Assembly: GCA_003250135.1 (NCBI GenBank)
Contig: QKHF01000274.1
Span: 1-5,916, forward strand
DNA length: 5,916 nucleotides
Source: Paracoccaceae bacterium
Lineage (GTDB): Bacteria; Pseudomonadota; Alphaproteobacteria; Rhodobacterales; Rhodobacteraceae
Reading direction: 5' to 3'
Shown: positions 1 to 5,916 of the stretch, in pieces
Numbering within the stretch: position 1 is the first letter of the stretch
Layout of the letters: each line of letters starts with the position of its first letter
Translations under genes and position numbers: made by a program
Notes under the pieces: model-generated
What the model saw: only the letters and a program-made list of their open reading frames with translations
What the model was told of the DNA's origin: nothing
Database searches by the model: none

Positions 1-1078
1 CCGCGCCTATATCAAGGACGTGCGCTCGGAAGTGCGCGGCCCGCAGATCTTCCTGTCGCGCACCGCGCCCGAGTTCATGGCCAAGCTGTTCGCCATGGAG
101 GTGCCGGAGATCTATGACGGCGTCATCGAGATCAAGGCGGTGGCTCGCGATCCCGGCAGCCGTGCGAAAATCGGCGTGATCAGCTATGATCACTCGATCG
201 ACCCCGTGGGCGCTTGCGTCGGCATGCGCGGCAGCCGCGTGCAGGCCGTGGTCAACGAACTGCAGGGCGAGAAGATCGACATCATCCCTTGGAACCAGGA
301 TGCGGCGACCTTCATCGTCAACGCGTTGCAGCCGGCCGAGGTCACCAAGGTGGTCATGGACGAGGACGCGCAGCGGATCGAGGTCGTGGTGCCGGAGGAC
401 CAGCTGTCGCTCGCCATTGGCCGGCGCGGGCAGAACGTGCGCCTCGCCTCGCAGCTGACCGGCTGGGACATCGACATCCTGACCGACGCCGAGGAATCCG
501 AGCGGCGCCAGCAGGAGTTCGCGCAGCGCACGCAGATGTTCATGGACTCGATGAACGTCGACGAGATGGTCGCTCAGCTTCTGGTTTCCGAGGGCTTCAC
601 CTCGCTGGAGGAGGTCGCCTATGTCGAGCTGGACGAGTTGCTGTCGATCGACGGGTTCGACGAGGACACCGCCGAAGAGCTGCAGGCCCGCGCGCGCGAG
701 AGCCTGGAGGAGATCAACGCTCAGGCGATCGACAAGGCGCGCGAACTGGGCGCCCAGGACGACCTGATCGAGTTCGACGGCCTGACGCCGCAGATGGTTC
801 TGGCGCTGGCCGAGGACGGCGTCACCACGCTGGAGGAATTCGCCACCTGCGCCGACTGGGAGTTGGCGGGCGGCTTCACCACCGACGCGGACGGCAACCG
901 CGTGAAGGATGACGGCCTCCTGGAGCCGTTCGACGTCGGCCTCGAGGAGGCGCAGTACCTGATCATGAACGCGCGCGTCGCGGCGGGCATGATCGACCCG
1001 GCCGATCTCGAGACGGCCGAAGAGGGCGAGGACGAGGGCGAGACCGGGGACGACGTTCAGGATGGGGCGCAGGCCTGA
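1..1078 (+). CDS. nusA: Transcription termination/antitermination factor NusA (3' part, 5' end outside window)
   Basis: NusA binds RNA polymerase and nascent RNA and modulates pausing, intrinsic and Rho-dependent termination, and rRNA antitermination. The reading frame is already open at base 2 and has no start in the window, so the N-terminal RNA-polymerase-binding domain and most of the S1 domain are missing; about 358 residues remain. What is seen: a KH1 domain beginning near 'VRGPQIFLSR', with its GxxG loop (GMRG) at 221-232 inside 'DPVGACVGMRGSRVQ'; a KH2 domain with GxxG loop (GRRG) at 419-430 inside 'LAIGRRGQNVRLASQLTGW'; then two helix-hairpin-helix-like repeats at roughly 551-720 and 758-1000, and a short acidic tail (Glu/Asp/Gly) to the TGA at 1076-1078. 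The GTG at position 20 is an internal Val codon, not a start. The two C-terminal repeats resemble the acidic repeats of proteobacterial NusA. It leads the visible operon, 23 bp before the ylxR-type gene. Identification is secure. Confidence 0.98.
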   Translation, partial: RAYIKDVRSEVRGPQIFLSRTAPEFMAKLFAMEVPEIYDGVIEIKAVARDPGSRAKIGVISYDHSIDPVGACVGMRGSRVQAVVNELQGEKIDIIPWNQDAATFIVNALQPAEVTKVVMDEDAQRIEVVVPEDQLSLAIGRRGQNVRLASQLTGWDIDILTDAEESERRQQEFAQRTQMFMDSMNVDEMVAQLLVSEGFTSLEEVAYVELDELLSIDGFDEDTAEELQARARESLEEINAQAIDKARELGAQDDLIEFDGLTPQMVLALAEDGVTTLEEFATCADWELAGGFTTDADGNRVKDDGLLEPFDVGLEEAQYLIMNARVAAGMIDPADLETAEEGEDEGETGDDVQDGAQA

Positions 1079-1101
1079 TCCCGGCGGACCGGGGACCCGA
1101 G

Positions 1102-1761
1102 ATGACGCGCGGCGGACGGCGCAAGGATCGGGACGGACCGGAGCGGCGCTGCGTCGCGACGGGCGAGAGCGGATCGCCAGAGGGCATGATCCGCTTCGCG
1201 CTGGACCCGGACGGCGTAGTGACGCCGGATCTGACTGAGCGCCTGCCGGGCCGCGGGATCTGGGTGACCGCCCGCCGCGACCTGGTCGAGAAAGCGGCGA
1301 AGAAGAACCTCTTCGCCCGCTCGGCCAAGCGGCAGGCGACGGTTCCGGACGGGCTGGCCGACCAGATCGAGGCGGCGCTGGCGCGCCGGGCGGTCGAGGC
1401 GCTGGGGCTGGCCCGCAAGGCGGGGCTCGCCACCGCGGGGTTCGAAAAGGTTCGGGCCCGGTTGAAACAAGGGCCGGTCGCGGCGCTGATCGAGGCGCGG
1501 GACGGGTCGGAACAGGGTCGGGCGCGGCTCAGGCCGATGGCGGGGGAGGCCCCGGTGCTGGCGGCGCTGACCGCATCGGAATTGGGCTTGGCGTTTGGGC
1601 GCGATTCTGTGATACACGCCGCCCTCGACGCCGGAGGCGCCGCTGAACGGGTGGTACGAGAGGTTCGTCGCCTTGACGGGTTCAGGGCGGCGCCAAAGGA
1701 AGCCCAAGGCGGGGCCGAGGGTGAGAAACGCGCGTCAGTGGGCGCGATGAAGGACGTTTGA
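1102..1761 (+). CDS. ylxR: YlxR-family (DUF448) RNA-binding protein fused to an L7Ae-like domain
   Basis: The product is a 219-residue predicted nucleic-acid-binding protein. Residues ~13-85 match the YlxR/DUF448 fold: 'ERRCVATGE' at 14-22, 'MIRFALDPDG' at 29-38, and the family signature 'LPGRGIWV' at 48-55, followed by a basic helix. Residues ~95-190 look like an L7Ae/L30e/S12e/Gadd45-type RNA-binding domain ('ALGLARKAGLATAGFEKV' at 100-117, 'LGLAFGRDSVIHAAL' at 161-175). The last ~25 residues are an unconserved-looking Gly/Ala/Lys tail. In Bacillus these two domains are separate neighbouring genes (ylxR, ylxQ) between nusA and infB; here they are one gene at the same place. Bacillus YlxR has been reported to interact with RNase P RNA, but transferring that role here is inference. 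The ATG start has a purine-rich 'gggga' six bases upstream (1091-1095). The TGA stop overlaps the infB ATG by one base, suggesting translational coupling. Family call is firm; function is uncertain. Confidence 0.93.
   Translation: MTRGGRRKDRDGPERRCVATGESGSPEGMIRFALDPDGVVTPDLTERLPGRGIWVTARRDLVEKAAKKNLFARSAKRQATVPDGLADQIEAALARRAVEALGLARKAGLATAGFEKVRARLKQGPVAALIEARDGSEQGRARLRPMAGEAPVLAALTASELGLAFGRDSVIHAALDAGGAAERVVREVRRLDGFRAAPKEAQGGAEGEKRASVGAMKDV
1588..1616 (+). promoter_or_regulatory. Weak sigma70-like promoter candidate inside ylxR, upstream of infB
   Basis: TTGGCG (1588-1593) and GATACA (1611-1616) are separated by 17 bases, with a TG one base before the -10-like hexamer, as in extended -10 promoters. 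Hexamer matches to consensus are about 4/6 and 3/6, so the element alone is weak. What raises it above background is codon choice: this stretch uses TTG, TTG, TTT, TCT and ATA where the rest of the window prefers G/C-ending codons. A start near 1622 would give infB a leader of roughly 140 bases. This is inference from sequence only. Confidence 0.15.
1750..1755 (+). promoter_or_regulatory. Ribosome binding site of infB
   Basis: The sequence 'aaggac' lies in the last codons of ylxR, with the AAGGA core (1750-1754) six bases before the ATG at 1761. It is a good Shine-Dalgarno match at normal spacing and favours this ATG over the TTG codon just before it (1758). The stop and start are arranged as TGATG, so ribosomes finishing ylxR end directly on the infB start. 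Confidence 0.75.
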
Positions 1762-4406
1762 TGAGCGATACGGACAACGGCGAGAGCAAATCCGGCGGCA
1801 AGACGCTGACCCTGAAAGGCGGCGAGACCGGGCGCGTGCGCCAGAGTTTCAGTCACGGCCGCAGCAAGTCTGTGGTGGTGGAGAAGAAGCGCAAGCGCGT
1901 CTTCACCCCGCGCGACGGCGCGGCGCCGGCGCCCAAGCCTGCGGCGGAAACGCCGTCTCCGGCCGAGGCCGCGCCCGTGGAGGAAGCCAAGAAAGAGGCG
2001 CCCCGCAGCGAGCCCAAGCCGAAGCAGGGCAAGCGCCAGGGCGGCCGCGGCGAGATGCTGCGCAGCCTGTCGCCCGAGGAGCACGCGCGGCGTCTTAAAG
2101 CGCTGGAGCTGGCCAAGAAGGACGAGGGCGCACGCCGCCAGCGCGAGGCCGAAGAACGCGCCGCGCGCGAGGCCGAGCTTGAGCGCAAGCGCGAGGAAGC
2201 CGAAGAGAAGAAGCGCGCCGAGGAAGAGGCCGAGGCCGCGCGCATCGCCGCCGAAGAGGAAGCCGCGCGCAAGAAAGCCGAGGAGGAGGCCGTCCGGGCC
2301 CGTCCCGCCGCGCGCGCCGCGCAGGCGAAGGAGCGTCCCGCCCCGGCCGCCGAGCAGCCGGCCGAGACCTCGGAGGAGCCCGCGCGCCGTCCGAAGCCCG
2401 CCGCCGAGAAGCCCGCAGAGTCCGAGGACGACCGTCCGGCGCGCGGCAAGCGCACCGTCGCCCCGGAGGAGCCGAAGCGCCCCGCTCCGTCGCGTGGCCG
2501 TCAGGATGGACGCCGCCGCTCCGGCAAGCTGACCATCAACCAGGCGCTGTCCGGCGATGAGGGCGGTCGGCAGAAATCGCTCGCCGCGATGCGCCGCCGT
2601 CAGGAGCGCGAGAAGCGCAAGATGATGTCGGGCGGCGAACGCGAGAAAGTCATCCGCGACGTCAAGATTCCCGACGCGATCACCGTGCAGGAGCTGGCCA
2701 ACCGCATGGCCGTGCGCGCCGCCGACGTGATCAAGTCGCTGATGAAGCAGGGTGTGATGGCGACCATCAACGAGACGCTCGACGCCGATACGGCCGAGTT
2801 GATCGTCGAGGAGTTCGGCCACCGCGTGGCGCGCGTCTCCGAGTCCGATGTCGAGAACGTCCTCGACCTGGTCGATGACAAGGCCGAGGACCTGAAGCCG
2901 CGTGCGCCGGTCGTCACGGTCATGGGCCATGTCGACCACGGCAAGACCTCGCTTCTGGACGCGCTTCGCAAGACCAACGTGGTCTCGGGCGAGGCCGGCG
3001 GCATCACCCAGCATATCGGCGCCTATCAGGTGCACACCGACAGCGGCGTCGTGACCTTCCTCGACACGCCGGGCCACGCCGCGTTCACGTCGATGCGCGC
3101 GCGCGGCGCGCAGGTGACGGACATCGTCATCCTGGTGGTCGCGGCGGACGATTCGGTCATGCCGCAGACGATCGAGGCGATCCACCACGCCAAGGCCGCC
3201 AAGGTGCCGATGATCGTGGCGATCAACAAGATCGACAGGCCGGCCGCCAATCCGAACAAGGTGCGGCAGGAGCTTCTGCAGCACGAGGTCTTCGTCGAAG
3301 AGCTCGGTGGCGACGTGCTGGACGTCGAGGTCTCGGCGGTGCGCGGCGACGGGCTGGACACGCTGTTGGAGAATATCGTCCTGCAGGCCGAGGTTCTGGA
3401 ACTGAGGGCCAATCCGGACCGGCCCGCCGAAGGCGCGGTGATCGAGGCCAAGCTGGATGTGGGCCGCGGCCCTGTCGCCACCGTCCTGGTGCAGAAGGGC
3501 ACGCTGAAGACCGGCGACATCTTCGTCGTCGGCGAGCAGTGGGGCCGCGTGCGCGCGCTGGTCGACGACAAGGGCGACCGGGTGGACCAGGCCGGCCCCT
3601 CGGTCCCCGTCGAGGTGCTGGGTCTTCAGGGCACCCCCGAGGCGGGCGACGTTCTGCAAGTGGTCGAGGACGAGGCCAAGGCGCGCGAGATTTCGGATTA
3701 TCGCCAGCGCAAGTCGCGCGAAGGCGCGGCTGCGGCCGGCGCCCGCGCGACGCTGGATCAGCTGCTGGCGCAGGCCAAGGCCGGCGACATTCCGGAACTG
3801 CCGATCGTGGTGAAATCCGACGTGCAGGGATCGAACGAGGCTATCGTTCAGGCGGTCGAGAAGATCGGCAATGACGAGGTCAAGGTCCGCGTGCTGCATT
3901 CCGGCGTGGGCGCGATCACGGAATCGGACGTGAATCTGGCCGAGGCCAGCGGCGCGCCGATCATCGGCTTCAACGTCCGCGCCAACGCGCCCGCGCGCGA
4001 GGCCGCGCACCAGAAAGGCGTGGAGATCCGCTATTACTCGGTGATCTACGACCTGGTGGACGACGTGAAGAAGGCGGCCAGCGGCCTCCTCAGCCCCGAG
4101 GTCAAGGAGACCTTCATCGGCTACGCTGCGATCAAGCAGGTGTTCAAGGTCACCGGCGTCGGCAAGGTGGCCGGCTGCGAGGTCACCGAGGGCGTCGCGC
4201 GCCGTTCCGCGGGCGTGCGCCTGCTGCGCGACAATGTCGTGATCCACGAAGGCAAGCTGAAGACCCTCAAGCGCTTCAAGGACGAAGTGAAAGAGGTCAA
4301 CGCGGGTCAGGAGTGCGGCATGGCCTTCGAGAACTACGAGGACATCCGCGAGGGCGACGTGATCGAGATCTTCGAGACCGAAGAAATCGAGCGCACGCTG
4401 GCCTGA
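1761..4406 (+). CDS. infB: Translation initiation factor IF-2
   Basis: IF-2 is the GTPase that recruits fMet-tRNA to the 30S subunit and promotes 50S joining. The 881-residue protein opens with the alphaproteobacterial IF-2-associated motif ('GGKTLTLKGG', then 'RVRQSFSHGRSKSVVVEKK', ~12-43). A long charged low-complexity extension runs to ~290 (Glu/Ala/Lys/Arg helix ~105-179, then Pro/Ala/Arg-rich linker). The IF2_N domain starts at ~305 ('DAITVQELANRM'). The G domain is complete: G1 'GHVDHGKT' at 389-396, a G2-region 'GGITQHIGAYQV', G3 'DTPGH' at 435-439, G4 'NKID' at 489-492, G5 'SAV' at 525-527. Domains II and III follow, and the C-terminal tRNA-binding beta-barrel includes 'GKVAGCEVTEGVARR' and ends near 'ENYEDIREGDVIEIFE'. 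The start is the ATG sharing one base with the ylxR stop; a TTG one codon earlier is less likely. Length and layout are normal for the class. Confidence 0.99.
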   Translation: MSDTDNGESKSGGKTLTLKGGETGRVRQSFSHGRSKSVVVEKKRKRVFTPRDGAAPAPKPAAETPSPAEAAPVEEAKKEAPRSEPKPKQGKRQGGRGEMLRSLSPEEHARRLKALELAKKDEGARRQREAEERAAREAELERKREEAEEKKRAEEEAEAARIAAEEEAARKKAEEEAVRARPAARAAQAKERPAPAAEQPAETSEEPARRPKPAAEKPAESEDDRPARGKRTVAPEEPKRPAPSRGRQDGRRRSGKLTINQALSGDEGGRQKSLAAMRRRQEREKRKMMSGGEREKVIRDVKIPDAITVQELANRMAVRAADVIKSLMKQGVMATINETLDADTAELIVEEFGHRVARVSESDVENVLDLVDDKAEDLKPRAPVVTVMGHVDHGKTSLLDALRKTNVVSGEAGGITQHIGAYQVHTDSGVVTFLDTPGHAAFTSMRARGAQVTDIVILVVAADDSVMPQTIEAIHHAKAAKVPMIVAINKIDRPAANPNKVRQELLQHEVFVEELGGDVLDVEVSAVRGDGLDTLLENIVLQAEVLELRANPDRPAEGAVIEAKLDVGRGPVATVLVQKGTLKTGDIFVVGEQWGRVRALVDDKGDRVDQAGPSVPVEVLGLQGTPEAGDVLQVVEDEAKAREISDYRQRKSREGAAAAGARATLDQLLAQAKAGDIPELPIVVKSDVQGSNEAIVQAVEKIGNDEVKVRVLHSGVGAITESDVNLAEASGAPIIGFNVRANAPAREAAHQKGVEIRYYSVIYDLVDDVKKAASGLLSPEVKETFIGYAAIKQVFKVTGVGKVAGCEVTEGVARRSAGVRLLRDNVVIHEGKLKTLKRFKDEVKEVNAGQECGMAFENYEDIREGDVIEIFETEEIERTLA
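2073..2297 (+). other. Charged coiled-coil-like low-complexity segment of IF-2
   Basis: Codons for residues ~105-179 of IF-2 are almost entirely Glu, Ala, Lys and Arg, in short recurring units such as 'REAEERAAREAELERKREEAEEKKRA' shortened here to its pattern: R/K-E-A-E-E repeats. This predicts a long single alpha helix or coiled coil. At the DNA level it appears as imperfect repeats of gccgaggaag-like units, which could support slippage-driven length change between strains. The following linker to ~275 is Pro/Ala/Arg/Glu-rich and probably disordered. Confidence 0.7.
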
Positions 4407-4422
4407 CCTAGCGGCGGCGAGC

Positions 4423-4815
4423 ATGTCGAAAAGGTTCGGTAGCGGGTCGGGTCCGACGCAGCGCCAGTTGCGGGTCGGAGAGCTGATCCGCCGGGCGCTG
4501 TCGGACCTGCTGGCGCGCGGGGATCTGCATTCGGATGAGCTGGCGGGCATGTCCATCACCGTCGGCGAAGTGCGTTGCTCGCCAGATCTGAAGATCGCGG
4601 ATGTGTTCGTGATGCCCTTGGGCGGCAAGGGCGCCGAGGGCGTGACCAAGGCGCTGGCCGCGGCCAAGGGTGAGATCCGCCGCGAGGTCGCGCGCGCCGT
4701 GAAGCTGAAATTCGCGCCCGATTTCCGGTTTCATCTGGATGAGACCTTCGACCAGATGGACGAGACGCGGCGTCTTCTGAGCGACGAAGCCGTGCGGCGG
4801 GACCTCGACGACTGA
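4423..4815 (+). CDS. rbfA: 30S ribosome-binding factor RbfA
   Basis: RbfA binds the immature 30S subunit near the 5' end region (helix 1) of 16S rRNA and helps late small-subunit maturation and cold adaptation. The 130-residue product has the single type-II KH-like fold of the family: N-terminal helix 'RQLRVGELIRRALSDLLAR' (14-32), the strand region 'ITVGEVRCSPDLKIADVFVMPLGG' split as ITVGEVRCSPDL and KIADVFVMPLGG, a second helix with 'EIRREVARAVKLKFAP', and the hallmark 'PDFRFHLDETFDQMDETRRLL' region near the C-terminus (its start 'PDFRFHLDETFD'). Length is typical. It begins 16 bp after the infB stop; the upstream 'gcggcggcgag' is only a weak Shine-Dalgarno match, so initiation may lean on coupling with infB. 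The infB-rbfA-truB order is common in bacteria. Confidence 0.97.
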   Translation: MSKRFGSGSGPTQRQLRVGELIRRALSDLLARGDLHSDELAGMSITVGEVRCSPDLKIADVFVMPLGGKGAEGVTKALAAAKGEIRREVARAVKLKFAPDFRFHLDETFDQMDETRRLLSDEAVRRDLDD

Positions 4816-4827
4816 CGGGACGCTCCG

Positions 4828-5766
4828 ATGGCGAGACGCAAGAAAGGCCGCGACGTCCACGGCTGGCTGGTGGTGGACAAGCCGCTGGGCGTCAGCTCGG
4901 CGCAGGTGGTCGCAAAGGCGCGCTGGGCGCTTCAGGCAAAGAAGGCGGGACACGCCGGCACGCTGGACCCTGAGGCGACGGGCGTTCTGGCCATCGCCTT
5001 CGGCGAGGCGACCAAGACGGTTCCTTACATCACCGACGCGCTGAAATGCTATCGCTTCACCGTGCGCTGGGGCGAAGCGACCAATACCGACGACGCCGAA
5101 GGCGAGGTGATCGAAACCTCGGAGGCGCGTCCGTCGGAGGATGACATCCGCGCCGTTTTGCCGGAGTTCACCGGCGAGATCATGCAGGTTCCGCCCCAAT
5201 TCTCCGCCGTGAAGGTGGAGGGGGAGCGCGCCTATGCGCTGGCCCGCGGCGGTGAGATTTTGGAGCTGGAGGCGCGCCCGTTATGGGTGGAGAGCCTCGA
5301 TCTGGTCGAGACGCCGGATGCCGACACAGCCGTCTTCGAGATGGTCTGCGGCAAGGGCGGTTATGTGCGGTCCATCGCGCGCGATCTGGGGCGACGCTTG
5401 GGCTGCCTCGGCCATGTGATCCAGCTGCGCCGAGTCTTGTCCGGCCCGTTCGGCGAGGAAGACGCGATTTCCTTTGAAACTCTCGACGAATGGCGCCATA
5501 ACCCGCGCGCTGAAAAGCAATTGCTGCCGGTCTCGACCGGGCTGGACGACATCCCGGCTCTGGCCGTGACGGCGGCGATGGCGGCTCACCTCAAGCAGGG
5601 GCGGGCCGTGCCGGCGACAGGTGTGGACCTCTCTTACGGCGACGAGGCTTGGGCGTCCTTCGAAGGAACGCCAGTGGCCGTCGGGACCGTGAAGGGAGGT
5701 TTGTTGCATCCGAGCCGGGTGTTCAACCTGATTGGAACAGGAGAAACCGATGTCGATCACTGTTGA
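4828..5766 (+). CDS. truB: tRNA pseudouridine(55) synthase TruB
   Basis: TruB isomerises uridine 55 in the T loop of tRNAs to pseudouridine and also acts as a tRNA folding chaperone in the cytoplasm. The 312-residue protein has the family motifs in order: 'GWLVVDKPLGVSS' (12-24); the catalytic motif 'GHAGTLDPEATGVL' (41-54), with Asp47 as the expected nucleophile; 'CYRFTVRWGEATNTDDAEG' after it; 'QVPPQFSAVKVEGERAYALA' in mid-protein; and 'CGKGGYVRSIARDLGRRLG' preceding 'LRRVLSGPF'. A C-terminal region with 'LHPSRVFNL' fits the PUA-like tail. The ATG is 12 bp after the rbfA stop with 'cggga' (4816-4820) as a modest ribosome binding site. The last 11 residues after 'SRVFNL' look like an extension into rpsO: the TGA at 5764-5766 lies inside the rpsO reading frame. 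One in-frame TTA (5281-5283) is unusual for this codon bias. Identification is secure. Confidence 0.98.
   Translation: MARRKKGRDVHGWLVVDKPLGVSSAQVVAKARWALQAKKAGHAGTLDPEATGVLAIAFGEATKTVPYITDALKCYRFTVRWGEATNTDDAEGEVIETSEARPSEDDIRAVLPEFTGEIMQVPPQFSAVKVEGERAYALARGGEILELEARPLWVESLDLVETPDADTAVFEMVCGKGGYVRSIARDLGRRLGCLGHVIQLRRVLSGPFGEEDAISFETLDEWRHNPRAEKQLLPVSTGLDDIPALAVTAAMAAHLKQGRAVPATGVDLSYGDEAWASFEGTPVAVGTVKGGLLHPSRVFNLIGTGETDVDHC
5474..5502 (+). promoter_or_regulatory. Candidate sigma70-like promoter inside truB, for rpsO
   Basis: TTGAAA (5474-5479, 5/6 to the -35 consensus) and CATAAC (5497-5502, 4/6 to the -10 consensus) are separated by exactly 17 bases. This is the best promoter-like match I noticed in the window, in a locally less GC-rich part of truB. 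Transcription would start near 5509, giving rpsO a leader of about 240 bases. An internal or intergenic rpsO promoter is known in E. coli, where rpsO follows truB. Here there is no intergenic space, so such a promoter would have to sit inside truB. Chance occurrence cannot be excluded. Confidence 0.3.
5739..5743 (+). promoter_or_regulatory. Ribosome binding site of rpsO, embedded in truB
   Basis: AGGAG lies six bases upstream of the rpsO ATG at 5750 and is the strongest Shine-Dalgarno sequence seen at any start in the window. It is read as part of the truB codons near the gene's end. It fixes the rpsO start and suits a highly expressed ribosomal protein. Confidence 0.8.
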
Positions 5767-5916
5767 GCGCAAGGACGCGCTGATCAAGGAATACGCCCTG
5801 AAAGAGGGCGACACCGGGTCCCCCGAGGTGCAGGTCGCGATCCTGACCGAGCGGATCCGCAATCTGACCGAGCACTTCAAGACCCACGCGAAGGACAACC
5901 ATTCGCGCCGGGGCCT
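5750..5916 (+). CDS. rpsO: 30S ribosomal protein S15 (5' part, 3' end outside window)
   Basis: S15 binds the central domain of 16S rRNA directly, nucleates the 30S platform, and contributes to an intersubunit bridge. The first 55 complete codons are visible and match the family throughout: 'MSITVERKDALIKEY', then the conserved 'GDTGSPEVQVAILTERI', 'LTEHFKTHAKDNHSRRG' up to the window edge. About 34 further residues are expected for the usual ~89-residue length. The conserved His and Asp/Ser of the 'KDNHSRR' rRNA-binding loop are present; the residue before Lys-Asp is Ala where many homologues have Lys. The start is fixed by an AGGAG six bases upstream. The first 17 bases overlap the end of truB in another frame. 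In many bacteria S15 represses its own translation through structure in its mRNA leader; here that leader would be truB coding sequence. In related genomes pnp usually follows, but it is not visible here. Confidence 0.98.
   Translation, partial: MSITVERKDALIKEYALKEGDTGSPEVQVAILTERIRNLTEHFKTHAKDNHSRRG

Noticed and set aside
20..22. GTG as a possible start of a shortened NusA.
   Set aside because: The frame is open to the window edge with NusA-like sequence before it (RAYIKD), so this is an internal Val codon.
214..912. A 232-codon plus-strand frame within nusA, very rich in Arg and Gly.
   Set aside because: It is the +1-shifted reading of nusA; the true frame has KH domains and continues past both ends.
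1758..1760. TTG as the infB start.
   Set aside because: The ATG immediately after it is a better start, with an AAGGA six bases upstream.
3094..3111. Alternating GC run that might form Z-DNA or mark a recombination site.
   Set aside because: It encodes the IF-2 motif 'MRARGAQV' with normal codon bias; coding explains it fully.
3026..3571. A Ser/Thr-rich minus-strand frame opposite the infB GTPase region.
   Set aside because: Low-complexity shadow of highly conserved GTPase codons, with no ribosome binding site or family resemblance.
963..4667. A 1234-codon open reading frame on the minus strand, spanning the end of nusA, ylxR, all of infB and the start of rbfA.
   Set aside because: It is rich in Arg, Ala, His, Leu and Asp in the way typical of the complement of GC-biased coding sequence, shows no recognisable domain, and lies opposite three unmistakable conserved genes. 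Strong third-position GC bias removes stops from this antisense frame.
4408..5199. A 263-codon minus-strand open reading frame opposite rbfA and truB.
   Set aside because: Same antisense-shadow composition; both sense genes are conserved with intact motifs.
5527..5540. Short hairpin (ccggt, ctcg loop, accgg) as a terminator.
   Set aside because: Only five base pairs and no following T-run; it is inside truB coding sequence.

Overview
The window is a compact, single-strand block of translation and transcription housekeeping genes: nusA (3' part) - ylxR/L7Ae fusion - infB - rbfA - truB - rpsO (5' part). All genes are on the + strand. Base composition is strongly GC-rich with G/C-biased third positions. 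The protein sequences are clearly alphaproteobacterial: the NusA C-terminal half carries the alphaproteobacterial type of duplicated helix-hairpin-helix region, IF-2 opens with the 'KTLTLKGG...RQSFSHGR' signature, and YlxR is fused to an L7Ae-like domain. From memory, the TruB and NusA C-terminal wording is closest to Rhodobacterales or neighbouring lineages. That placement is an inference made without any search.

Layout. Positions 1-1078 hold the last ~358 codons of nusA. A 23-bp gap leads to the YlxR-L7Ae RNA-binding protein (1102-1761). Its TGA stop shares one base with the infB ATG (1761-4406, 881 aa). After 16 bp comes rbfA (4423-4815), after 12 bp truB (4828-5766), and rpsO starts at 5750, 17 bp inside the end of truB, and runs off the window. 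All five visible stop codons are TGA. There is no gap longer than 23 bp, and I see no intrinsic terminator, tRNA, mobile element or CRISPR array.

How the genes work together. NusA controls RNA polymerase pausing, termination and antitermination. YlxR-type proteins are RNA binders associated with this operon. IF-2 places fMet-tRNA on the 30S subunit and joins the subunits. RbfA matures the 30S subunit by acting on 16S rRNA. TruB makes pseudouridine 55 in tRNA. S15 is a primary 16S rRNA-binding protein of the 30S platform. The gene order matches the classic nusA-infB operon; in many bacteria pnp follows rpsO, but that lies beyond this window.

I found no previously undescribed system. The points worth a second look are modest: a near-consensus sigma70-like promoter inside truB that could drive rpsO, the truB/rpsO overlap that embeds the rpsO ribosome binding site in truB, the YlxR-L7Ae fusion, a patch of rare codons in ylxR that coincides with a weak promoter-like element, and the long charged N-terminal extension of IF-2.
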